Shown piece by piece: positions 6,857-13,511 of a DNA stretch of 13,511 bases. Position numbers and translations under genes: made by a program. Numbering within the stretch: position 1 is the first letter of the stretch; the number at the start of each line of letters is the position of its first letter. Under the pieces are notes generated by a model that saw only the letters and a list, made by a program, of their open reading frames with translations, was not told where the DNA came from and searched no databases. The stretch is taken from contig DDEJ01000152.1 of NCBI GenBank assembly GCA_002336405.1, forward strand, positions 1 to 13,511, given 5' to 3'. The DNA is from Rhodobacteraceae bacterium UBA1957 (GTDB lineage: Bacteria > Pseudomonadota > Alphaproteobacteria > Rhodobacterales > Rhodobacteraceae).

Positions 6857-7870
6857 ATGGAAAAATCGATAATTTTAGAGTGCCGCGATGTGTGGAAAAT
6901 CTATGGGACCGGCGCCAGCGATTATCTGTCCAAAACCCCAAATCCTCAGGCTGATGATCTTAAGGCAGCAGGGCTAATTGGGGCGGTTCGCGCCGCCAAC
7001 GTCCAAATCCAGCAAGGCGAAATCTTTGTGATTATGGGGCTGTCTGGTTCTGGCAAATCAACATTGGTGCGTTGTCTGTCACGGCTAGTAGAGTCTAATG
7101 CCGGCGAGGTTTTCTTTGAGGGCAAAAATCTGCTTCAAATGAACGAGGCTGAACTGATTAACATCCGACGCACAAAAATGGGGATGGTCTTTCAGCAATT
7201 TGCGTTGCTGCCTCATTTGACAGTGCTAGAAAACGCAGCGTTCCCGCTTGATGTTCAGGGTGTTGGTCGCGCCAAACGCGAGGCCCGCGCCCGTGACGTT
7301 ATTGCGCTTGTTGGGCTCGAGGGGCGCGAAGATTATTACCCGCGTGAATTATCCGGTGGGCAGCAGCAACGCGTCGGCATCGCCCGGTCCTTGGTGGTTG
7401 AGCCAGACCTGTGGTTTCTCGATGAGCCGTTTTCGGCGCTTGATCCGCTCATCCGCCGCGAGATGCAGGATGAGTTTCTTCGGTTACAGGACATGTTGCA
7501 CAAGACGATTGTATTCATCACGCACGACTTTGATGAGGCGATCCGCCTTGCCGACCGGATTGCCGTTATGAAGGACGGGGCCATCCAGCAGATTGCCACA
7601 CCCGAGGAATTGGTGCTTAATCCCGCAACGGAATATGTCGCCGAATTCACCCGGCATGTGAGCCGTTCAAAGGTGATCACTGCGGCCTCTGTTGCCGTAC
7701 CGGTGACGGGCGACAGTTTCGCAGGGTCGGTAGCCCATGATGACTTAATCGACGATATCGCCGAAAAGATTGAAGCATCAGAGGCCCCGCATCAAGTCAT
7801 TCGCGACGGCGACGTCATTGGACAGATCACCCGCCAATCTGTGGTTGATGTGCTTGTCGGGCGCCAATAA
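6857..7870 (+). CDS. Glycine-betaine-type ABC transporter ATP-binding protein (ProV/OpuAA-like)
   Basis: This 337-residue ATPase powers uptake with the downstream permease. It has every catalytic motif: Walker A GLSGSGKST (61-69), Q-loop VFQQF (111-115), signature LSGGQQQR (165-172), Walker B LWFLDEP (185-191) and the switch His223 (ITHDFDEA). The N-terminal VWKIYG and the insert before the core are typical of the ProV/OpuAA branch. After about residue 270 only a short tail remains, ending in DVIGQITRQSVVDVL, which resembles the second half of one CBS domain. Full-length ProV relatives have two CBS domains that sense ionic strength, so osmotic gating may be reduced or lost. The ATG at 6857 is preferred, with GAGG upstream and homology beginning there; an in-frame GTG at 6803 would add 18 residues without family features. 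Confidence 0.9.
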   Translation: MEKSIILECRDVWKIYGTGASDYLSKTPNPQADDLKAAGLIGAVRAANVQIQQGEIFVIMGLSGSGKSTLVRCLSRLVESNAGEVFFEGKNLLQMNEAELINIRRTKMGMVFQQFALLPHLTVLENAAFPLDVQGVGRAKREARARDVIALVGLEGREDYYPRELSGGQQQRVGIARSLVVEPDLWFLDEPFSALDPLIRREMQDEFLRLQDMLHKTIVFITHDFDEAIRLADRIAVMKDGAIQQIATPEELVLNPATEYVAEFTRHVSRSKVITAASVAVPVTGDSFAGSVAHDDLIDDIAEKIEASEAPHQVIRDGDVIGQITRQSVVDVLVGRQ

Positions 7871-9853
7871 ATGCTGCGTTTGATTAAATCTGGGTCTGGA
7901 TTTTGGGTGCTGCTGTTTGCCGCAACTTGGGGTCTATCGGCCTCATCGTTTGCAATCTACAAAGCACTTGATGCTCGGTGGATCATTCGATTTCCAAAGA
8001 AATGGGAACTGCAATTAGACGGTGTGATCAGTGATTTTTTGACGTGGCTGGTGGAAAGTGCCGGCTTTCATTTTTTTTCCTTCAAAGATCTCACGCGTGG
8101 TATTGCGGCGGTGATTGAGGCGCCATACCAGTTTTTTCGCAATTTGCTGATTGAAGGCTTTTCAACTGGTTTTGGCGAGACTGCGACGCAGCTGTCGCCC
8201 TCGCTGAGTTGGATTGCTATTGTGGTGTGTGTGACTCTGGTGGGGCGCTTTGCGCGCGACTGGAAATTGGCAGCCCTTGTTGGCGTTTGTTTTTTATATT
8301 TGGCAATCTTCGGTCGGTGGCAAAGTGCAATGATCACGCTGTCCTCGATCCTGATCGCTGTGCCGATTGGCGTTGTTGGTGGGCTATTTTTAGGCATTGC
8401 GGCCTATCGCTTTCAGTGGGTCAATCTGGCGCTGCGGCCAATTTTGGACCTAATGCAGACGGTGCCGGTTTTTGCGTATCTTGTGCCAATTTTGATTTTG
8501 TTTGGTTTTGGCCCGGTGGCCGCATTGGTGGCAACGGTGATCTATGCGATGCCGCCAATGGTTCGCGTGACCATTATGGCCTTGCAAGCGGTGCCGAGTG
8601 AACTGCAAGAAGCTGGACGGATGGCAGGCTGCACGCGGCGCCAAATTATGTGGAAAGTTCTGGTGCCAGCCGCCACGCCAACGCTGATGGTGGGGGTCAA
8701 CCAAGTGATCATGCTGTCCCTGAATATGGTGATTATCGCCTCGATGATTGGGGCAGGTGGGCTTGGTTTTGATGTGCTGGCCTCGTTGCGTCGCCTAGAT
8801 ATTGGCGCAGGTATTGAGGCCGGGTTGGCCATCGTTGTGATGGCGATCGCGCTCGACCGGGCCAGTCAGGCGTTCTCCGAACGCAAACATCAAGCGGCAC
8901 GCCGCGGGAATTTTCTGCAATCCCATCCTTTGAGCAGCACGATGTTTATTGTAAGTGGGCTGACGTTGATCTTGGGTTTTTTTGTGCCAGCAGTGCAGAG
9001 CTATCCCGAAAGTTTAACCATCACAACCGGGCCGTTCTGGGCCGCGGCGATGAAATGGGTGAACATCAATTTCTTCGATACATTCGAGGCCATAAAGGTC
9101 GTGATCTTGCAATGGCTTTTGCTGCCAGTGAAGCGTTTCTTCACGGGGATTCCATGGGCTTGGGGCATCCTCACCATGGGTCTCATCGGATGGCGGGTTG
9201 ATGGTTGGAAACTAGGTGTAATGGCCGCTCTGATGATGGCGTTTATCGCCGCCAATGGTTTGTGGGCTAAGGCGATGGTAACGATCTATCTGTGCAGCGT
9301 ATCGGTTTTCATCGCCACAGTGATTGGCATTCCCTTGGGGATTTGGGCGGCCGAGAAGCCCCGTGCCGGAAAGATCATTCTTGGCCTGATGGACACGCTG
9401 CAGACCTTGCCCAGCTTCGTGTATCTGATCCCCGTGATCATGTTGTTTCGAGTGGGAGACTTTAGTGCGATGATCGCAGTGGTTCTGTACGCGCTGGCCC
9501 CGGCGGTGCGGTATGCCGCCCACGGTCTGCGCGAGGTTCCCGAACAGATGGTCGAAGCTGGCTTGATGTCGGGGTGTACGCCGGGGCAAATTTTGCGCCG
9601 GGTCAAGCTGCCACTTGCCACGCCGCATTTGTTGTTGGGGTTGAACCAGACGACAATGCTGGCACTGTCAATGCTGGTGATTACTGCCCTGGTTGGCACG
9701 CGGGATCTGGGCCAAGAAGTGTACATCGCGCTGACAAAAGCCAACGCAGGCTCTGGTATTATAGCTGGCTTATCTGTTGCCTTCATTGCGATCATTTCGG
9801 ACCGAATTGTCAACGCTTTAGCAGATAAACAGCGTAAAAGACTGGACTTATAA
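7871..9853 (+). CDS. Double-length fused ABC permease of the glycine-betaine type (two ProW-like domains)
   Basis: This 660-residue inner-membrane protein contains two ProW/OpuAB-type permease domains in one chain. The duplication is plain: DLMQTVPVFAYLVP at residue 193 is matched by DTLQTLPSFVYLIP at 508, and the ATPase-coupling loop EAGRMAGCT at 247 by EAGLMSGCT at 562, both 315 residues apart. Each half also has its own LPLATP- or VPAATP-like segment and a following NQ-containing helix. Usual ProW proteins have one such domain and form dimers; here one polypeptide would make the whole channel. The second half ends the final motif with GTRDLG where the first has GAGGLG, so the halves are not equivalent. 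Its ATG directly follows the ATPase stop codon, and its own stop overlaps the next ATG (TAATG), suggesting translational coupling. A run of eight Ts at 8071-8078 leaves the frame intact. Confidence 0.9.
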   Translation: MLRLIKSGSGFWVLLFAATWGLSASSFAIYKALDARWIIRFPKKWELQLDGVISDFLTWLVESAGFHFFSFKDLTRGIAAVIEAPYQFFRNLLIEGFSTGFGETATQLSPSLSWIAIVVCVTLVGRFARDWKLAALVGVCFLYLAIFGRWQSAMITLSSILIAVPIGVVGGLFLGIAAYRFQWVNLALRPILDLMQTVPVFAYLVPILILFGFGPVAALVATVIYAMPPMVRVTIMALQAVPSELQEAGRMAGCTRRQIMWKVLVPAATPTLMVGVNQVIMLSLNMVIIASMIGAGGLGFDVLASLRRLDIGAGIEAGLAIVVMAIALDRASQAFSERKHQAARRGNFLQSHPLSSTMFIVSGLTLILGFFVPAVQSYPESLTITTGPFWAAAMKWVNINFFDTFEAIKVVILQWLLLPVKRFFTGIPWAWGILTMGLIGWRVDGWKLGVMAALMMAFIAANGLWAKAMVTIYLCSVSVFIATVIGIPLGIWAAEKPRAGKIILGLMDTLQTLPSFVYLIPVIMLFRVGDFSAMIAVVLYALAPAVRYAAHGLREVPEQMVEAGLMSGCTPGQILRRVKLPLATPHLLLGLNQTTMLALSMLVITALVGTRDLGQEVYIALTKANAGSGIIAGLSVAFIAIISDRIVNALADKQRKRLDL

Positions 9854-10725
9854 TGGAAGATATCCAACACAAAGTGGCCGCCCTAAGCTGTTTTAACGAT
9901 CCGCAGGATGTCACGGCTTTGGCTGGTGGCCTGACCAATGTCAACATTTTGGTCCATGACGGTGGGCGCAAATATGTGGTGCGGTTTGGTGATGATATTC
10001 CACAACATGGTGTGATGCGTTGGAACGAACTGGCGCTGTCAAAAGCGGCGAGCACTGCGGGATTTTCGCCGGCGGTGATTTATTCTGAGCCGGGCGTGCT
10101 GGTGCTTGATTTCATCGAGGCCAAGACCTTGGCAGAGGTTGATGTGCGGGATCCGGCCACTTTGACCCGCATCGTTGCACTGATTGCAAAAATGCATCGC
10201 GAAATCGGTGCACATCTGATGCAGCCTGCCTTGGCGTTTTGGCCGTATCATGTGAACCGGTCCTATATCGTCCGGCTAATATCGGATGGGTCTAGACACC
10301 AAAAGTCACTGCCCGCAATGCTTGCGCAGAACAACCAACTTGAAGCGGCGACCGGCCCCATTGAAATGGTGATCGGCCACAATGACCTTTTGGCGGCCAA
10401 TATTTTGGATGATGGCAAGCGGCTGTGGTTGATTGACTGGGAATATGGCGGCTTCACCTCTCCGTTGTTCGATCTTGCCGGGCTGGCCTCTAATAACGGT
10501 CTTTCCGAGACGCAAGAACGCATGATGTTGGCGCAATATTTTGATCAAGATGCCGATGCGCAATGGCGTGGGTATTGTGCGTTTAAATGCAGTTCTTTAA
10601 TGCGCGAAACGCTTTGGTCAATGACGTCTGAAATTCACTCTGACATCGATGCAGATTATCGCGCATACACTGCTGAAAATATGGATAAGCTCACCTCGGC
10701 ACTTGCCGAATTCTTTCAAATATAA
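9853..10725 (+). CDS. Choline-kinase-like phosphotransferase (APH fold), copy 2
   Basis: This 290-residue protein is a second choline/ethanolamine-kinase-like enzyme. It has the nucleotide loop GGLTNVNILV (25-34), YVVRFGDD with Arg44, the catalytic loop GHNDLLAANIL with His176, Asp178 and Asn183, and the metal motif LIDWEYGGF with Asp195 and Glu197, then SPLFDLAGLASNN. It is a better match to standard choline kinases than copy 1, which has HCD in the catalytic loop and a longer C-terminus. The two differ too much to be a recent tandem duplication and probably act on different substrates or at different steps. The ATG overlaps the permease stop by one base (TAATG), so translation is coupled to uptake. 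The second dehydrogenase follows after eight bases. ATP-dependent phosphorylation of an imported hydroxylated amine is the likely role; the exact substrate is unknown. Confidence 0.87.
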   Translation: MEDIQHKVAALSCFNDPQDVTALAGGLTNVNILVHDGGRKYVVRFGDDIPQHGVMRWNELALSKAASTAGFSPAVIYSEPGVLVLDFIEAKTLAEVDVRDPATLTRIVALIAKMHREIGAHLMQPALAFWPYHVNRSYIVRLISDGSRHQKSLPAMLAQNNQLEAATGPIEMVIGHNDLLAANILDDGKRLWLIDWEYGGFTSPLFDLAGLASNNGLSETQERMMLAQYFDQDADAQWRGYCAFKCSSLMRETLWSMTSEIHSDIDADYRAYTAENMDKLTSALAEFFQI

Positions 10726-10733
10726 GGCCTAAA

Positions 10734-13166
10734 ATGACCCTTCCAACCTCTTCTAAAATTATTATTGTCGGCGGCGGTATCATCGGTTGCTCGACGGCGT
10801 ATCATCTGGCGCAAATGGACCAAGAAGTTCTGCTTTTGGAAAAGGCACAGCTAACCTCAGGCTCAACCTGGCACGCTGCCGGTCTTGTGGGACAACTGCG
10901 CTCGAGCGCGAACATCACGCAGTTGTTGGGGTATTCTATTGATTTGTACAACGCGCTCGAGGCCGAAACCGGTCTAGCTACAGGTTGGAAGATGAACGGC
11001 GGGTTGCGGTTGGCGTGCAATCAAGAACGCTGGACCGAGGTAAAGCGACAGGCAACCGCCGCGCATAGCTTTGGCCTTGATATGCAGCTGTTAACGCCAC
11101 AAGAGGCACAAGATCTGTGGCCGCTGATGGATATCGGCGACGTCGTTGGCGCGGCCTTTTTGCCAACAGATGGGCAGGCGAACCCGTCTGACATTACGCA
11201 AGCCCTGGCTAAAGGTGCGCGCTCGAAAGGTGCCAAACTGGTTGAGAACATGCCGGTGACTGAGATCTTAACTGAAAAAGGTAAGATCGTCGGTGTGCGG
11301 ACACCGGACGGGGACGTCAGCTGTGAAAAGCTGGTTCTGTGCAGTGGTCAATGGACACGTGAGCTGGCCAAACGCATTGGCGTCACTGTGCCGTTGGTGT
11401 CGGTCGAGCATCAATATATGATCACTGAATCGTTTGGTGTGCCGTCCAATTTGCCCACGTTGCGCGACCCAGACCGCTTGACTTATTATAAAGAAGAAGT
11501 CGGTGGTTTGGTCATGGGCGGGTATGAGAAGAATGGCATACCGTGGGCCAAAGATGGTATTCCTGACCCGTTTGACTTTCAGCTGTTAGAATCGAACTTT
11601 GATCATTTTGAACAACTGGTTGAACTGTCGTTACCGCGGGTTCCTGCGCTGGAAACGGTCGGGGTTAAACAACTGATCAATGGCCCTGAGAGCTTTACGC
11701 CCGACGGCAACTTTATTCTTGGCGAAGCGCCCGAGATGGCAAACGTCTTCATTGGCGCGGGGTTTAATGCCTATGGTATTGCGGCTGGTGGCGGCGCTGG
11801 AATGGCGCTGGCGGAATGGGTCGCCACTGGCGCGCCACCCTATGATCTCTGGCCGGTTGATATCCGTCGATTTGGTCGTCCACATACTGATGAAGATTGG
11901 GTGCGCGAACGCGTTATGGAGGCCTATGGCAAGCACTATACAATGGCTTGGCCCTCTGAAGAACACGCCAGTGGCCGTCCATGCCGCCGATCGCCTCTGT
12001 ATGGCGCATTATTAGAGAGCGGCGCGGTGTTTGGTGAAAAACTTGGGTGGGAGCGTCCGAACTGGTTTGCAGCGGCTGGCGAAGAGGCGAAAGACATCTA
12101 TACGTTCGACCGTCCCAACTGGCACGAGCCGGTTGCGCGTGAACACAAGGCCGCCCGCGAAGCGGCAGTGCTGTTCGACCAGACGTCTTTTGCAAAATTC
12201 ATCCTGAAAGGTCCGGATGCTGAGGCGGCATTGAACTGGATTGCGTCCAACCGCGCGGACAAACCAGTAGGTTCAATTATTTACACGCAGATGTTGAACG
12301 ATAAAGGTGGGATTGAGTGCGACCTAACCTGCGTGCGCACGGCCGAGGATGAATATTATATTGTCACCGGTACGGGCTATGCCACGCATGATTTCAATTG
12401 GATCTCCAAAAATATTCCACCGGAGATGAAGGCGCAATTGGTCGACGTGACCTCATCTAACGCGGTGCTATCGCTTTTTGGTCCCAATGCACGCAGCATT
12501 TTGGCGGCCTGCACCCGCGATGATGTGAGCCATGCTGCATTCGCTTTTGGTCAGGCGAAAACCATTGGCATTGCCGGCTGCCCAATTCTGGCTTTGCGGA
12601 TCACCTATGTTGGTGAACTGGGCTGGGAATTGCATCTACCGGCGGAATACGCGTTGACGGTTTTCAATGCTTTGCACGCGGTCGGCAAAGACCACGGTCT
12701 GCGCAATGCTGGCTACCGTGCCATTGAAACGCTTCGATTGGAAAAAGGCTATCGGGCTTGGAGTTCCGACATTGGCCCAGATCACACGCCGGATGAAGCC
12801 GGTCTTGGTTGGGCGGTGAAGATGAAATCAAACATTGCATTCAAAGGCCGCGATGCCGTCAAAGCCCAGCGCGCAAATGGAATCAAGAAGATCATGGCGA
12901 CCTTTACCTGTGAGGGCGATGTCATTTTATCTGGTCGTGAAACCATCTATCGCAATGGCGCACGCTGTGGCTGGTTGTCGTCAGCGGGATATGGTCACAC
13001 GGTGAGTAAAAGCATTGGTATGGGCTATGTGCGCAGCGATGATGTGCTCACGAAGCAGGATGTGATGGCGGGAGAATACGAACTTGAGGTGGCCACCGTT
13101 CGCATCAAAGCGGATGTGGCGTTAGCGCCGCTGTTCGATCCAAAAATGGGCAAAGTCAAAGCGTGA
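10734..13166 (+). CDS. FAD- and folate-dependent demethylating dehydrogenase (dimethylglycine/sarcosine dehydrogenase family), copy 2
   Basis: This 810-residue protein aligns end to end with copy 1 and has the same parts. The FAD domain has GGGIIG (13-18) and STWHAAGLVGQLR with His47 as the likely covalent flavin site. The middle contains GFNAYGIAAGGGAGMALAEW. The C-terminal GcvT-like domain has GGIECDLT with Asp530 at the folate site, ITYVGELGWELH and YRAIETLRLEKGYRAWSSDI. The expected reaction is oxidative N-demethylation with the one-carbon unit trapped on tetrahydrofolate in the cytoplasm. Its C-terminus keeps the usual family pattern (YGHTVSKSIGMGYV), unlike copy 1, where this stretch is altered. 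AAGG six bases before the ATG is the ribosome site. It is the last gene of the transporter operon, eight bases after kinase copy 2. Whether the two copies take successive methyl groups or different substrates is open. Confidence 0.9.
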   Translation: MTLPTSSKIIIVGGGIIGCSTAYHLAQMDQEVLLLEKAQLTSGSTWHAAGLVGQLRSSANITQLLGYSIDLYNALEAETGLATGWKMNGGLRLACNQERWTEVKRQATAAHSFGLDMQLLTPQEAQDLWPLMDIGDVVGAAFLPTDGQANPSDITQALAKGARSKGAKLVENMPVTEILTEKGKIVGVRTPDGDVSCEKLVLCSGQWTRELAKRIGVTVPLVSVEHQYMITESFGVPSNLPTLRDPDRLTYYKEEVGGLVMGGYEKNGIPWAKDGIPDPFDFQLLESNFDHFEQLVELSLPRVPALETVGVKQLINGPESFTPDGNFILGEAPEMANVFIGAGFNAYGIAAGGGAGMALAEWVATGAPPYDLWPVDIRRFGRPHTDEDWVRERVMEAYGKHYTMAWPSEEHASGRPCRRSPLYGALLESGAVFGEKLGWERPNWFAAAGEEAKDIYTFDRPNWHEPVAREHKAAREAAVLFDQTSFAKFILKGPDAEAALNWIASNRADKPVGSIIYTQMLNDKGGIECDLTCVRTAEDEYYIVTGTGYATHDFNWISKNIPPEMKAQLVDVTSSNAVLSLFGPNARSILAACTRDDVSHAAFAFGQAKTIGIAGCPILALRITYVGELGWELHLPAEYALTVFNALHAVGKDHGLRNAGYRAIETLRLEKGYRAWSSDIGPDHTPDEAGLGWAVKMKSNIAFKGRDAVKAQRANGIKKIMATFTCEGDVILSGRETIYRNGARCGWLSSAGYGHTVSKSIGMGYVRSDDVLTKQDVMAGEYELEVATVRIKADVALAPLFDPKMGKVKA

Positions 13167-13267
13167 TCTGTGGTGCCAAGTCTGGTTGGGGACGAAGTGT
13201 AAGGTCGATGGCCCCCCCTTGAAGATCCCTCAGGCGAGCAATGTTGGCTAGTTTGCGTCTGGCGTTT

Positions 13268-13358
13268 GTGGCCAGGCGTGAAAATACCCTGTGCGGCAAA
13301 CTGGCGATCATCAAACGCGCTGATCGCCTAATTTTCTGGCCACTGCAGTTGCCACAGG
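13268..13358. repeat. Nested inverted repeats around the terminator-like hairpin
   Basis: Two more inverted pairs surround the central hairpin. GTGGCCAG (13268-13275) is the exact reverse complement of CTGGCCAC (13336-13343). CCTGTGCGGCAAACTG (13288-13303) pairs with CAGTTGCCACAGG (13346-13358) apart from three missing bases. The arms interleave, so alternative folds compete. This could be a structured RNA, a decayed mobile-element end or an extended terminator; the sequence does not decide. Confidence 0.5.
13303..13336 (+). terminator. Possible Rho-independent terminator of the transporter operon
   Basis: GGCGATCA (13303-13310) and TGATCGCC (13321-13328) form a perfect eight-base stem around a ten-base loop, followed by TAATTTTC. 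The T-run is short and the hairpin lies about 135 bases after the last stop, so the call is tentative. It faces the right way to end the transcript of the plus-strand operon. Confidence 0.42.
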
Positions 13359-13511
13359 TGCGAAGCCGCGAAAGAGTATGGCGGTTGGTGTCCCCGTATA
13401 AGTTTGGGGCATGTCCGTGATGTAAAAGGGTGGGCTTATCGGCCAAGGTTCCTAAAGCAAGGTTAAAGTTTTATCACGTGCCGGATCATTTTAGCATGCG
13501 TGATACGCAAA

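Larger units (their letters stand above)
13167..13511. other. Non-coding or unrecognised 3' region
   Basis: No gene is recognised in these 345 bases. The longest open frame is on the minus strand, from a TTG at 13446 to 13156. It would give 96 residues with a CGNC pair, has AGGA upstream, and overlaps the end of the dehydrogenase gene by 11 bases, but it resembles no family I know. The stretch holds nested inverted repeats (listed separately) and a run of seven Cs at 13212-13218. Confidence 0.5.

Noticed and set aside
8071..8078. Run of eight Ts as a possible phase-variation site in the permease gene
   Set aside because: The frame is intact on both sides and the run is short, so chance in a Phe-rich segment is enough.
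9286..9870. Minus-strand open frame (194 codons) inside the permease gene
   Set aside because: Antisense to the second permease domain, whose conserved motifs fully explain the sequence.
13212..13218. Run of seven Cs as a possible slippage site
   Set aside because: It is in no recognised gene or promoter.
1..13511. CRISPR array, tRNA or rRNA
   Set aside because: No regularly spaced repeats and no cloverleaf or ribosomal RNA sequence were seen.

Overview
The window looks like accessory chromosomal DNA from a marine-type alphaproteobacterium, most likely a Rhodobacteraceae (Roseobacter group) member. The grounds are moderate GC content, an IS5-type transposase remnant of the kind common there, and sarcosine/dimethylglycine dehydrogenase-like, choline-kinase-like and betaine-type ABC transporter proteins in the style of that group. 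The taxonomic call is inference from protein character; no rRNA or tRNA gene is visible.

Layout: (1) 1-464 holds the 3' part of a broken IS5-family transposase, ending in a terminal inverted repeat. (2) 496-1266 (-) is a DeoR-family regulator. (3) 1267-1427 is a divergent promoter region with four copies of a TCAACA/TGTTGA half-site at 10-11 bp spacing. (4) 1428-4779 (+) is a two-gene operon: an FAD/folate demethylating dehydrogenase and a choline-kinase-like phosphotransferase. (5) 4837-5649 (-) is an inositol-monophosphatase/histidinol-phosphatase-family phosphatase. (6) 5650-5809 is a second divergent promoter region that reuses the same half-site. (7) 5810-13166 (+) is a tight five-gene operon: periplasmic binding protein, ABC ATPase, double-length fused permease, a second choline-kinase-like phosphotransferase, and a second FAD/folate dehydrogenase. 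(8) 13167-13511 has no recognisable gene but contains nested inverted repeats, one of them terminator-like.

Inferred working: a quaternary-ammonium or other N-methylated solute is captured and imported by the glycine-betaine-type transporter. It is N-demethylated by one or both dehydrogenases, which pass one-carbon units to tetrahydrofolate. The unusual part is that each dehydrogenase sits directly beside a choline-kinase-like enzyme (orders dehydrogenase-kinase and kinase-dehydrogenase), and a small-molecule phosphatase lies between the two units. This suggests a route with a phosphorylated intermediate, possibly the effector of the DeoR-type regulator. The shared half-site in both intergenic regions suggests that the regulator controls the whole cluster. 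The substrate cannot be named from sequence alone.
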